In this document: in pieces, positions 21,647-30,354 of the stretch | Layout: each line of letters opens with the position of its first letter | How positions within the stretch are numbered: the first letter of the stretch is position 1 | NCBI GenBank assembly: GCA_013178155.1 | Contig: JABLXH010000049.1 | Location: 1 to 34,906 of the forward strand | DNA length: 34,906 bases | Direction: 5' to 3' | Origin: Armatimonadota bacterium | GTDB taxonomy: Bacteria; Armatimonadota; Zipacnadia; Zipacnadales; UBA11051 | Notes under the pieces: model-generated | What the model was told of the DNA's origin: nothing | The model's database searches: none | What the model saw: the letters and a program-made list of their open reading frames with translations, nothing else | Position numbers and translations under genes: made by a program

Positions 21647-22378
21647 TCAGATTCCCAGGAGTCGGGCCGCATTGCCGCCCAGAATGAGTGCCTTGTCGGT
21701 CTCGGAGATGTCGGCGTCGCGCACCTTGGAGAGAGTCAGCAGCAGGTCCGCTCCCGGCATGTCCGTACCCCAGATGAGCCGTTCCGCTCCGCACTCACGT
21801 ACCCACCCCTCCACCAGCCCGTTGTCGGTCATGGAGCCACTGGTATCGCCGATGACACCCGGGCAGTCCCGCACGGCGCGTAAGCCGTAGCGCCAGTCGC
21901 CGCCGAAGTGCGCCATCACCAGCTTCATCTCCGGGTACCGGCGCGAGAGCTCGGCCACGTGCAGCGGGTCGCTCTCACCTTCATACTGGCCAATGACCTT
22001 GTGCCACGAGTGCTGCAGCACCGGCCAGTTCCACTCCATGGCCCGTTCCACGATGGGGAAGACGCTGGGGTGCGTGCAGTAGCAACTGATCCATAGCTTC
22101 AGGCCCACCGCGCCCTGGTCGCGCCCCCGTTGCAGCTCCGCCATCGCTGCCTTGCCGTGAAGCGGGTTCACATACACGAAGGGCAGGTACAAGCCCGGGT
22201 AGTCGCGCGCGGCCTTGTAGCAACGGTCATTGAGACGCTTGACCTCATCCAGGTCGGGCACCGGGCTCGCCAGGCCACTGATGCAGACCTTGTCCACACC
22301 GTGGCGCTCACACTCGCGCGCCATGGCCTCCTCAGCGTCATCGCGAGCCCAGACGTGGGCATGGAAGTCAATGATCAT
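21647..22378 (-). CDS. Amidohydrolase-2 family metal-dependent hydrolase
   Basis: This 243-aa protein carries the family metal ligands: HxH at residues 6 and 8 (IIDFHAHVW), LQHSWH, VMAHFGG and WGTDMPG with the catalytic Asp. The set fits PF04909, which includes decarboxylases and lactone hydrolases. GLKLWISCYC and NPLHGKAAMAELQRG fit the barrel. No signal peptide is seen, so it is cytoplasmic. The substrate is unknown, though the carbohydrate context suggests a sugar-acid or lactone. ATG 22378 has GGAG 8 bases upstream; it lies 48 bases after the LamG protein gene. The partner at 20862..21638 is its degenerate paralogue. Confidence 0.85.
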   Translation of the reverse strand: MIIDFHAHVWARDDAEEAMARECERHGVDKVCISGLASPVPDLDEVKRLNDRCYKAARDYPGLYLPFVYVNPLHGKAAMAELQRGRDQGAVGLKLWISCYCTHPSVFPIVERAMEWNWPVLQHSWHKVIGQYEGESDPLHVAELSRRYPEMKLVMAHFGGDWRYGLRAVRDCPGVIGDTSGSMTDNGLVEGWVRECGAERLIWGTDMPGADLLLTLSKVRDADISETDKALILGGNAARLLGI

Positions 22379-22426
22379 GGCAGACACTCCAAGGCAACGG
22401 CGAGAATGGCCCCCGGCAAGCGGCAA

Positions 22427-25400
22427 TCAGAGCGGGCGGACGGTGACAGTCTGCTGGCCGGTCAGGGTCAGCGGCACCCGCAGGACGGCGTCGGCTCCGG
22501 CAGTGACCGTGCGACCGTCACCCAGGGCATATGCTGCCGCGGACCGGATCGGGAAAGCCCCGTCACGCAGCAACAGTGTTGCCGCTCCGTTCCCGTTCAG
22601 CGTGAGACGAACCTCCCCGGCGTCATACCGGCTCAGGACCAGGTTCACGGAGGACGCCTGCTCCAACTGCACCGGCACCCGCACCACGACGGCGCTCTCT
22701 TTCTCCGCCAGTCGCACCCGCGTGCGGACACCGGCTCGGTCGCAGGTCGTCGTAAACTCGGCCGGTATGGGCACGCCGACGCAGTTGTAGCGATGCACCA
22801 GGTGCAGATCATGGTCACCCGGCCAGGCATAGTCGCCCGAGTTCATGGTGACGATGCGCTCGCGCCCGCGCACCGCCCCGGCACGAAGGGCCTCCACCGT
22901 GATCGGGTACTGCTGCTGCGGCAACGACGGGTAGGTGAGCTGTCCCTCGCCATAGTAAAAGTACAGATTGCCCCAACGCAGCTTCTCGAGCACGTCGTCA
23001 TACACGTCAGCCTCGCTGCGGATGTTCATCGGGTTGCCCAGGGAGCAGGGGGTCTGTGCCAGGTGCACATCTGGTCCGGCGCGGCACTCCTGGTCCACGA
23101 TGATCGGTAGGGAGCCGATGGTGCGGGTCATCATGGTGTTATTGGCGATAGCCACCGCCCCCCTGGCGGCCATCCGGCGCACGAACTCGACCATCGAGGG
23201 CTGTGAAAGCCAGAGCACCGAGGCGTACTTGCGCTTGATGGTATGAGTCTGCGGGTCCATCTCGACCGTGCGGCCATCCCAGCGGTCATAGGTCCACGGC
23301 GATACGTAACCACAGAAGAACCCGTCCATAAACGCCCCATTGCAGCCGATGTCATCCACCATGCTGTCCACACTGCGCAGGAGGGCATCATGGAAGGAGT
23401 TGCCGGGAGTCGGGTAGTAGGCATACCACTTCCAACCATCGGCGCCCCGCTGCTTGCTGAAATACCCCCCGCTCATGTAGTCATAGGGCCAGACGAGGTG
23501 TTCACCGTCGGGGCCGAGGACACGGGAGTCCGGGAACACCTCCGTCGGCTTGTTGGTGGAGATGAGTGTGTGTGCCACATGGAACATCAGCTTGAGGTGC
23601 GGGTTGATCTCGCGGATGGCTTCAAACTCCGCGCGGATGCGTGCTCGTTCCTTCGGCAGCCACAGGAAGTCAATGCCCTCGATCTCGATCTCCGGGTCGT
23701 CCGCGACATTGGTCAGACAGCCGAAGGAGGCATAGAGCAGATTCCGCATCTCCGCATACTCACGGGAGAACGGTTGCCGGGGCACGAAAGCAAAGCCGCC
23801 CTCGACCGTGATCCGGTTGCGGTTCTCGTCGCGGCGGACCCGGTTGATGAAATCGAAGTAGTCGGTCGAGGCGACCGGGTAGATGGCCCACTCAAAGGTG
23901 TGGCTCTCGCCCGGCGGCAGGCCCAGCCGGTCATTGCGGAAGCCCAGCCGGTCGTCCTGGGCATAGACAGTGCTCTGGATGATGGCCAGATCGTCCAGCG
24001 GCAGGATGCCGATGCCGGTCTGCGCCCATGCCGCAAAGACCGAGGCGTTGTAGTTCTCCCTGCGCTCCCCGGTGGAGGGGTACCCTGCCACCCAGGATCG
24101 GTCATACGGACGGGCCCCGGCATTGAGCGCATGGTCGTAAATGATGCCGACGTCCTCAGCACTCTCGTTGTGTAGCACATCGGTGACGTACACCCGCTGC
24201 GGGTCGAGGCGCACCGTGCGCTTGAGGCTGTAGAGCCGGCTGTGCCCGCTCACCTCCCAGGTCCGCTCGCCGGTGCGCCGCACTTCCACTCGCCAGCCAC
24301 CCCTGGGCGCGGCGCCGGCTGTGAGCCGGTTGTCAGCATCGTTCGGGTACGAAAAGGAAGACTCAATCGGCCAGCGCACGCCGCGCGTCGTCAGGGTCAT
24401 GCCGCCGCCCGGGTGTACCTCAAGCGTGTAGGGCAGGTCCACGGGCCGGGCAACCGGCATCGGGATGCCGTCCGTAGGTGGCGCGACCTGCAGTTCGGGC
24501 GGCGGCCAACGGAACGGCGCCGCGCCGGTGTAGGTCTTGCCGTCGGGGGTCCTGAGCGTTCCGGACACCTCATAATCCCCGGCGGGCAACCCGCCCAGGT
24601 CCAGCGTGAGAGCCCATTTGCCAGATGGCGCGAGTGGGCTGTTGGTCTGCTGCAGCACCGGCTCAGCGCCGCCCTGACGGGTGACCACCGCCTGCAGGCT
24701 GCAGCCATCGGGGCGCCCAAAGACCTTGCTGGCGTCCAGCACGGCGACCATCCTGGGCTCCGTGCGCGAGGGGTACAGGCTGACCTGTACGCGGTCGAAC
24801 CACGCCGTCTCCACGCCGAAGCCGCCGGCCTCGGCCTTGTAGTGGGCGATGACCTCCGCCTGGGTCAGGGCACGGTTGTACACCCGAACATTGTCGAGCA
24901 TCCCACGCCAGAAGGAGGTGGGACCGTACCCCGGGTCGGTGGCGCTGGGGTTGGCCCGGGTCAGACCCATGAGGAAACTGCCGCCGTGAGCGATCTCGCG
25001 GGACTTGCTGGCGTGGCGGTCAACCTGCTGGTGGTTGACGTACACCGCCATCTCGGTGCCGTCGAAGGTCGCCACCACATGGCTCCAGACACCCACCTCC
25101 GCCCTTCCCTTGGCGTTGTTGCCGCCGCCGGAGATGTAGAACCAGAAGTTGCCGTCGCGGTAGTGGGTCAGCCCGTAGCTGTCAAAGTACTTGCCCATCA
25201 CCAGTGGCTCCGCGCCGGGTAGGGCGTCTGGCTTGATCCAGGCCTCTAGCGTCACGGCTCCAGTCAGGTCCAGACTGGCTCCGTTCCCACAGTCCACGTA
25301 GTCGTCTTTGCCATCCAGGGCCAGAGCATAGCCACCGCCGCGCGGCACGAAACGGGCTCCACCGCGCACCGCGCCATGGTTGCCTTCCCCGCTCTGGTCA

Positions 25401-25519
25401 TGCACGGTGGTCCCGGCGCCCTCGTCGAAGGTCCAGTACCCTACCAGGCCCTCCTCGGCGGCCATCAGCCCTGTGGCCATGGTGGCTGCCAGGAAGATGC
25501 TCGCGGCAACCCTAAGCAT
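22427..25519 (-). CDS. Exported LamG-domain protein with candidate glycoside hydrolase domain
   Basis: This 1030-aa protein has a signal peptide (about residues 1-20, LRVAASIFLAATMATGLMAA). A LamG/concanavalin-like domain (about 24-215) shows GLVGYWTFDEG, YALALDGKDDYVDCG, VTLEAWIKP, WSHVVATFDG and MLDNVRVYNRALTQAEVIAHY. A beta-rich middle (about 225-560) follows. The third region (about 620-900) looks like a TIM barrel with LMFHVAHT, WKWYAYYPTPGNSFHD, GCNGAFMDGFF (Asp732 a candidate nucleophile or acid), IIVDQECRAGP and LRWGNLYFYYGEG. A C-terminal beta domain ends it. I cannot place the barrel in a named GH family. GGAGG is 7 bases before ATG 25519. The 2-base gap after mnmA suggests co-transcription. 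Confidence 0.82.
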   Translation of the reverse strand: MLRVAASIFLAATMATGLMAAEEGLVGYWTFDEGAGTTVHDQSGEGNHGAVRGGARFVPRGGGYALALDGKDDYVDCGNGASLDLTGAVTLEAWIKPDALPGAEPLVMGKYFDSYGLTHYRDGNFWFYISGGGNNAKGRAEVGVWSHVVATFDGTEMAVYVNHQQVDRHASKSREIAHGGSFLMGLTRANPSATDPGYGPTSFWRGMLDNVRVYNRALTQAEVIAHYKAEAGGFGVETAWFDRVQVSLYPSRTEPRMVAVLDASKVFGRPDGCSLQAVVTRQGGAEPVLQQTNSPLAPSGKWALTLDLGGLPAGDYEVSGTLRTPDGKTYTGAAPFRWPPPELQVAPPTDGIPMPVARPVDLPYTLEVHPGGGMTLTTRGVRWPIESSFSYPNDADNRLTAGAAPRGGWRVEVRRTGERTWEVSGHSRLYSLKRTVRLDPQRVYVTDVLHNESAEDVGIIYDHALNAGARPYDRSWVAGYPSTGERRENYNASVFAAWAQTGIGILPLDDLAIIQSTVYAQDDRLGFRNDRLGLPPGESHTFEWAIYPVASTDYFDFINRVRRDENRNRITVEGGFAFVPRQPFSREYAEMRNLLYASFGCLTNVADDPEIEIEGIDFLWLPKERARIRAEFEAIREINPHLKLMFHVAHTLISTNKPTEVFPDSRVLGPDGEHLVWPYDYMSGGYFSKQRGADGWKWYAYYPTPGNSFHDALLRSVDSMVDDIGCNGAFMDGFFCGYVSPWTYDRWDGRTVEMDPQTHTIKRKYASVLWLSQPSMVEFVRRMAARGAVAIANNTMMTRTIGSLPIIVDQECRAGPDVHLAQTPCSLGNPMNIRSEADVYDDVLEKLRWGNLYFYYGEGQLTYPSLPQQQYPITVEALRAGAVRGRERIVTMNSGDYAWPGDHDLHLVHRYNCVGVPIPAEFTTTCDRAGVRTRVRLAEKESAVVVRVPVQLEQASSVNLVLSRYDAGEVRLTLNGNGAATLLLRDGAFPIRSAAAYALGDGRTVTAGADAVLRVPLTLTGQQTVTVRPL

Positions 25520-25521
25520 AG

Positions 25522-26703
25522 TCAGACCTCCGTGACGTCTTCTCCGCGGATAGTGCCGCCCGCCACCACATGGCCGTCCCGGCCGTCGTAGATCACGCCA
25601 TACTGCCCCGGTGCGACTACCGCGGGCTCGGCCAGCCGCAACTCCAGGCTTCTTGCCGCCGCGTTCCCTCCGACCACCGCGCAGTCCACCCTCCGCGACC
25701 GATAGCGCAGCATCACCTGCAGGTCTGTCCCCCAGCTCTCCGGCCACGCACCCTCCGGCCCATCACACCAGTTGACGTCCTCCAGCACCACGTCTCGCTG
25801 TCGCAACTCCTCGGCACAGACCACCACCAGCGTGTTGTCCGCGATACGCTTCTCGGCCACAAACCACGGGCCATCGGGGCTCAGGTTGAGGCCACGCCGC
25901 TGACCCACCGTGTAAGCATGAAGACCGCGGTGTCTCCCCACCACCCGGCCTTCGCGGGTCACGATTGGCCCAGGCCGGGCACCAAGACCGTGCCGCGCCA
26001 GGAAGTCCGCATGGCTTTCCGCCTGCACGAAGCAGATGTCCTGGCTCTCTGGCGTCTCTGCGGTGGGAAGCTCTGCCTCCCGGGCGAGCTGCCGCACCTC
26101 GTCCTTCGCCAGCCCACCTACCGGCAGCAGAATGTGTGCCATCGTGGTCTGGTTCAGGTGGCACAGTGCGTAGGACTGGTCCTTGGCGGCATCGCGACCC
26201 GGCAGCAGCCGAAAGACCGGGCCCTCGCCCTGGCAACCCTGCCGTTGTGGGGCATGGTCCTGTACTCCGCCGGCCGTGGTGGACCGGCAGATTCGAGCGT
26301 GATGCCCCGTTGCTACATACTCCGCTCCCAGTGACAGCGCCTTCTTCAGGAAGACCCCGAACTTCACATGGCGGTTGCACAGCACGCATGGATTGGGCGT
26401 TCGTCCTGCCGCGTACTCGGCTACAAACCGGCCGATCACGTACTCCTCGAAGGCTGAACGCAGGTCGAGGATGTAATGGGGCAAGCCCAACCGGTCACAT
26501 ACCCGGCGGGCGCGATAGACGCTCTCCAGCGAGCAGCAGAGTCGCTCGGCGTCCCCCTCTTGCGGGCCGACGCGGTCAAACAGCTTGAAGGTTATGCCTG
26601 TCACGTCGTAGCCGTCGCGCCGTAGCAGCCAAGCCGCCACCGAACTGTCTACCCCGCCGCTCATGGCCACGAAAACGCGCGGCTTGCGACCTGGAGTTGG
26701 CAC
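25522..26703 (-). CDS. mnmA: tRNA-specific 2-thiouridylase MnmA
   Basis: This 393-aa enzyme uses ATP and a sulfur relay to thiolate U34 of tRNA-Lys, -Glu and -Gln. It has the PP-loop VAMSGGVDSSVAAWLL, the first catalytic Cys in NPCVLCNRHVKFG, ATGHHAR, KDQSYALCHLNQ, and the second catalytic Cys in ESQDICFV. The C-terminal beta-barrel domain shows GQRRGLNLSPDGPWFV and APGQYGVIYDG. GTG 26703 gives a length near the norm of about 360-390 and has GAAGG four bases upstream; longer readings to 26805 run into hbd. It is a housekeeping gene placed in a carbohydrate-rich block. Confidence 0.96.
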   Translation of the reverse strand: MPTPGRKPRVFVAMSGGVDSSVAAWLLRRDGYDVTGITFKLFDRVGPQEGDAERLCCSLESVYRARRVCDRLGLPHYILDLRSAFEEYVIGRFVAEYAAGRTPNPCVLCNRHVKFGVFLKKALSLGAEYVATGHHARICRSTTAGGVQDHAPQRQGCQGEGPVFRLLPGRDAAKDQSYALCHLNQTTMAHILLPVGGLAKDEVRQLAREAELPTAETPESQDICFVQAESHADFLARHGLGARPGPIVTREGRVVGRHRGLHAYTVGQRRGLNLSPDGPWFVAEKRIADNTLVVVCAEELRQRDVVLEDVNWCDGPEGAWPESWGTDLQVMLRYRSRRVDCAVVGGNAAARSLELRLAEPAVVAPGQYGVIYDGRDGHVVAGGTIRGEDVTEV

Positions 26704-26743
26704 GCGGCCTTCGCCTCTTGCCGACGATGCGAGACTCAGCGGG

Positions 26744-27595
26744 TCACTCCCCGTAGTGATAGATGCCCTCACCGGTCTTGACGCCCAGCTTGCCCTCCGC
26801 CACAAGCTGCCGGAGGCGCTCCGTGGCCCGGAATCGCGGGTCGCCGGTCTGCTCCACCAGTAGGTCCAACATGGTCAGGATGATGTCGAGGCCGACCAAG
26901 TCACACGTCCGCAGGGGGCCCATCTTGTGGCCCAGGCCCAGCTCCAGGGCCTCGTCAATGGCCTCAGGCTTCCCCCCTTGGTCCCACACCTCGAGCGCCG
27001 CTGCCACCAGCGCCCCCAGCGCCCGGTTCACGATGAAGCCGGGGATGTCCGGGGCCAGCAGGGGCGTCTTGCCCAGTCGTTGGCAGAACGCCACGGCCGC
27101 GTCCCGCACATCCGGTAGCGTGCCGGCGTGAGGGATGACCTCCACCAGCTTCATGGCCGGTGGCGGGTTGAAGAAGTGGAGACCCAGGAATCGCTCCGGT
27201 CGTCCCGAGTAGCCCGCCAGTTCGGCAATGGGCAGGGTCGAGGTGTTGCTGGCGAGGAGCGCTGCTTCCGGCGCTCGTCGGTCCACCCCGGCCCAGACCG
27301 CGCGCTTGACGTCTCGGTCCTCGAATACAGCCTCGATGACCAGGTCGCACTCGGCTACGGCGTCATAGGAGGTCTCCCAGGTGAGCCGTTCGCGAACGCG
27401 TTGCGCCTCCTGCGGCGAGAGCTTGCCGCGCTCGATGCCGCCCTGCAGTGACTTCTCCAGCCGTTGGCGGCTCCTGCCGATGGCCGCCTCGTCGGCCTCG
27501 ATCAGGTGCACCCGCGGCCCGGCCTGGGCCACCACCTGCCCGATGCCCGTGCCCATGGTCCCGGCCCCGATGATGGCAACAACATGGATGTCCAT
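26744..27595 (-). CDS. 3-hydroxyacyl-CoA (3-hydroxybutyryl-CoA) dehydrogenase
   Basis: This 283-aa NAD-dependent dehydrogenase oxidises 3-hydroxyacyl-CoA or reduces acetoacetyl-CoA. Motifs are the dinucleotide loop IIGAGTMGTGIGQVVAQAG, DLVIEAVFEDRDVK, NTSTLPIAELA, the catalytic His in GLHFFNPPPAMKLVEVI, PGFIVNRALG and MGPLRTCDLVGLDI. Length and lack of a fused hydratase domain match the stand-alone Hbd/PaaH type. GGAGG lies 6 bases before ATG 27595. It could serve butyrate, polyhydroxybutyrate or beta-oxidation routes; no thiolase or crotonase gene is nearby, so direction and pathway are open. Confidence 0.93.
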   Translation of the reverse strand: MDIHVVAIIGAGTMGTGIGQVVAQAGPRVHLIEADEAAIGRSRQRLEKSLQGGIERGKLSPQEAQRVRERLTWETSYDAVAECDLVIEAVFEDRDVKRAVWAGVDRRAPEAALLASNTSTLPIAELAGYSGRPERFLGLHFFNPPPAMKLVEVIPHAGTLPDVRDAAVAFCQRLGKTPLLAPDIPGFIVNRALGALVAAALEVWDQGGKPEAIDEALELGLGHKMGPLRTCDLVGLDIILTMLDLLVEQTGDPRFRATERLRQLVAEGKLGVKTGEGIYHYGE

Positions 27596-27613
27596 GCTCC
27601 ACCTCCGCCGCGC

Positions 27614-29053
27614 CTAACCGCCCGTCTCCCTGGTGGCCAGGTCACCGAACCGGTTGGCGATGGCCAGCGCCGGGTCCAGGGGCACCTCCACCCGTTGCAG
27701 GTCCGCCGGAATACTGATGATCGGGGTCGGCCGTACCGACTTGCCCGCAAACTGCGGCAACCATTCCCGCTGTGCCTCCAGCATCTCGCTGACCATCTCT
27801 CGCACTTCCCGGAGGGTACAGCGCGTGCTGGTCAGCGGGTCCATGGCGACCGCGTGCACGATGTGCTCGGGGTCAGCGGTCAGGCCCGCCTCGACAGCCA
27901 GTAGCTGCACAGTCACATTGCTTTGGTTCAGCGCCGCGCACTGCGGCGGCAGGCTCCCCACCCGTGCCGGATGCAGGCCCTGACGGTCCACGTACACCGG
28001 CACCTCCACGCAGCACCCTGCCGGCAGGTTGTCTATGTAGCCGTCATTGCGGACGTTGCCATTGAGCCGGAAGACCCTGTCGGTCTCGTGCGCCTCGAGG
28101 ATGTACGAGCAGTATTCCACCGACCGCTCCCCGAGTGCCGTGCTCTCGGTGTCCAGGTAGTTGACGTGGGCGTACTTCTGCTCCAGCATCCGCCCAAACT
28201 TGTAGTAGGCCCCACTCTCCCCCCCGAAAGCAGGTTCGTCGCAGTACAACTCCAGCGCTCGTTGCGATGACCGGAACCACGGCACATACTCCGAGAGGTG
28301 CCCCGTGGACTCGGTCATGAAGTAGCCAAAATGGCGCAGCACCTCCCCCCGCACCTTCTCGCTGGCGTAGTACTCAGGCTTCTCGAAGTTCGCCCGGAGC
28401 TTCGGGTACAGGTCCTCACCTGTCTCCCGGTCGGTCAGCTTCAGGAACCAGGCCATGTGGTTGATGCCCGCGCAGAGAAACTCCACCCGGTCCTTCGGCA
28501 GGTCCACATAGCGGCTGATGAGGTCCAGGGTCGTCTGCACGCCGTGGCAGAGGCCGATGAACTGGATACGGTCTGTCATGCGCCCCAGCGCCAGACAGCA
28601 GGCCGCCATGGGGTTGGTGTAGTTCAGCAGCAGCGCCTCGGGACACAGCTCCTCCATGTCCCGCACCAGCCCCTCCAGCACTGGCATCGAGCGCAAGCCC
28701 CGGAACACGCCGCCCGGTCCCAGTGAGTCGCCGATACACTGGTCCACCCCGTACTTCAGCGGGACCTCGTAATCAATCTGGTAGGCATCCAGCCCGCCGA
28801 CCTGCACCATACAGATAACATAGTCCGCCCCGTCCAGAGCCTCCCGTCGGTCGAGGGTGCTGGTGACCGTAGCCGGCAGGTCGTTCTCCGCCACCACACG
28901 CTTCAGGAAAGCCTCCATCTGGTCCAGCTTCGGTTTGGTGCGGCTCATCAGACGGAGTTCGCAGTCCCGCAGCTCCGGCGTAGCAAAGATGTCCATGGCC
29001 AATGTCTTGGCAAAGACCTGACTACCCGCGCCAATCATCGCAATCCTGGGCAT
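27614..29053 (-). CDS. GH4-family glycosidase (alpha-galactosidase/alpha-glucuronidase-like)
   Basis: This 479-aa NAD- and Mn-dependent glycosidase has the N-terminal Rossmann motif IAMIGAGSQVFAKTLAMDI, LLNYTNPMAACC with a metal-site Asn, GLCHGVQ with the metal-ligand Cys, and GINHMAWFLKL with the metal His. The family uses redox-assisted elimination rather than a classical nucleophile. The tetrapeptide after the Cys separates subgroups: CHSV marks alpha-galactosidases, CHG-type is associated with alpha-glucuronidases. Here it is CHGV, so an alpha-glucuronide or related substrate is a fair guess. No signal peptide, so substrates must be imported. GAGGAGG is about 7 bases before ATG 29053. Confidence 0.93.
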   Translation of the reverse strand: MPRIAMIGAGSQVFAKTLAMDIFATPELRDCELRLMSRTKPKLDQMEAFLKRVVAENDLPATVTSTLDRREALDGADYVICMVQVGGLDAYQIDYEVPLKYGVDQCIGDSLGPGGVFRGLRSMPVLEGLVRDMEELCPEALLLNYTNPMAACCLALGRMTDRIQFIGLCHGVQTTLDLISRYVDLPKDRVEFLCAGINHMAWFLKLTDRETGEDLYPKLRANFEKPEYYASEKVRGEVLRHFGYFMTESTGHLSEYVPWFRSSQRALELYCDEPAFGGESGAYYKFGRMLEQKYAHVNYLDTESTALGERSVEYCSYILEAHETDRVFRLNGNVRNDGYIDNLPAGCCVEVPVYVDRQGLHPARVGSLPPQCAALNQSNVTVQLLAVEAGLTADPEHIVHAVAMDPLTSTRCTLREVREMVSEMLEAQREWLPQFAGKSVRPTPIISIPADLQRVEVPLDPALAIANRFGDLATRETGG

Positions 29054-29133
29054 GGTGTACCTCCTCTGTCGCTCCCGTGGGTGCGTTGGGCCCCGGACAC
29101 AAGAACCTCTCGTGGACCCGCGGCCCGGCGAGC

Positions 29134-30213
29134 CTATCCCTCGTTGTAGAACACGTACAGCCCATCCTTGCCGGGGGCGATGACATCCAGCCGCCCGGTG
29201 CCGCGCAGGTCGGCCAGCGCGAAGTGGATGCCGCAGCCGGTGCCCACGCGCGTCGGCCCCCAGTCAATGATCTGCTTCACAAAGCTCTCGCCCGTCCACT
29301 TGAAGTAGTAGATGCCCACCGGATCGAAGTCGCCGGGGTCCGAACGCTGATGGGCGCGGTAGCGCTTGCCGGTGACCAGCTCGCATTCACCGTCACCATC
29401 AATGTCGGCCCACATCATGTCATGGTACTGCGAGTTCCACGGGTCAATGGGGTGCCGGGTCCACGTCCGGTTGCCATCCGCATCGCGCCCCTGCTCCCAC
29501 CAGTCCAGCCCGTAGCCATGTCCCTGGCCCACGATGAGGTCATTCATCCCATCGCCATTGACATCCACCACCAATATGGGCACGCTGGCGCCGCCGAGGC
29601 TGAACTCAGGATGGTACACCCACTCGCCGTCGTAGATGTCCTCCGGCGCTTCCAGCCAGCCGTGCGGCAGCACAAAGTCGCCGCGCCCGTCGCCGTTGAT
29701 GTCGCCCCAGCCCAGCCCGTGGCCCTGGGGGCTGGCGTAGACCGTGTGCGCCGCGAATTGCCCCGTCCCCTTGCCCGCGGCATCGGTCACCAGCTTGTAG
29801 ACCACCAGCGGACCGCCGGGCGTGTTGGGGACGATCTCCAGTTGCCCGTCCCCGTCCACATCCCACGCCCGCGTGCTCTCGATGTTGCCGGTCTGGGCGA
29901 TGATGTGCTCCGGCCACTCCTTGCCCGTCTCACCGGGATTCTCCCGCCAGCGCAACGTATCCCCCCACCATCCCCCCGTCACAAAGTCCATCCACCCATC
30001 CCCGTTCACATCCATCGCAATGGTTGAGAAGTCATCGAAATAGTCGCCCTGCGGCGCCAGGTCCCCCACCTTGTGCCAATTGGTGAAGTCCGGCCCCTCG
30101 TACCAGTATGCGCCGGACACGATGTCCAGAACACCGTCATTGTTGACGTCAAACACCCCGGCGGATTCGTACCGTTCGTCCGAGATCAGTACCTTGCGGA
30201 ACTTGACGGGCAT
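29134..30213 (-). CDS. FG-GAP/VCBS-repeat beta-propeller protein
   Basis: This 359-aa protein has repeated calcium-loop signatures of the DxNxDGxxD type: DVNNDGVLDIV, DVNGDGWMDFV, DVDGDGQLEIV, DINGDGRGDFV, DVNGDGMNDLIV, and DIDGDGECELV. About seven blades suggests a complete propeller, the fold of integrin alpha and many exported carbohydrate-associated proteins. No signal peptide is visible (MPVKFRKVLISDERY), which is unusual for this repeat class. AAGGAG lies 8 bases before ATG 30213, so a longer start is unlikely. It is flanked by the GH4 gene and the Gfo/Idh gene and is likely part of the same operon. Function is unknown. Confidence 0.87.
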   Translation of the reverse strand: MPVKFRKVLISDERYESAGVFDVNNDGVLDIVSGAYWYEGPDFTNWHKVGDLAPQGDYFDDFSTIAMDVNGDGWMDFVTGGWWGDTLRWRENPGETGKEWPEHIIAQTGNIESTRAWDVDGDGQLEIVPNTPGGPLVVYKLVTDAAGKGTGQFAAHTVYASPQGHGLGWGDINGDGRGDFVLPHGWLEAPEDIYDGEWVYHPEFSLGGASVPILVVDVNGDGMNDLIVGQGHGYGLDWWEQGRDADGNRTWTRHPIDPWNSQYHDMMWADIDGDGECELVTGKRYRAHQRSDPGDFDPVGIYYFKWTGESFVKQIIDWGPTRVGTGCGIHFALADLRGTGRLDVIAPGKDGLYVFYNEG

Positions 30214-30245
30214 GGCTCTGGCTCCTTGTTCTTGCCGACGGGTTT

Positions 30246-30348
30246 CTCACACCCGACCCCTCTGCACAAAGTGGAGAGAGGAGCACGACAGCAGCGCTTG
30301 CGGCTTTCCCCCCCTCTCCATTCCATGGCGAGGGAGTCGAGGGGTGAG
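30246..30348. repeat. Imperfect palindromic intergenic element (REP/MITE-like)
   Basis: Arms CTCACACCCGAC (30246..30257) and GTCGAGGGGTGAG (30336..30348) are near reverse complements with one indel. Inside, two hairpin-like units with CCCTCT/AGAGAGG and CCCTCTCC/GCGAGGGAG are seen. Purine/pyrimidine-rich elements of this style are interspersed between genes in several phyla. It lies between the Gfo/Idh stop and the start of the VCBS gene, and could act as an mRNA-stabilising or terminating structure. Whether it is repeated elsewhere in the genome cannot be seen here. Confidence 0.5.
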
Positions 30349-30354
30349 GCGCCG

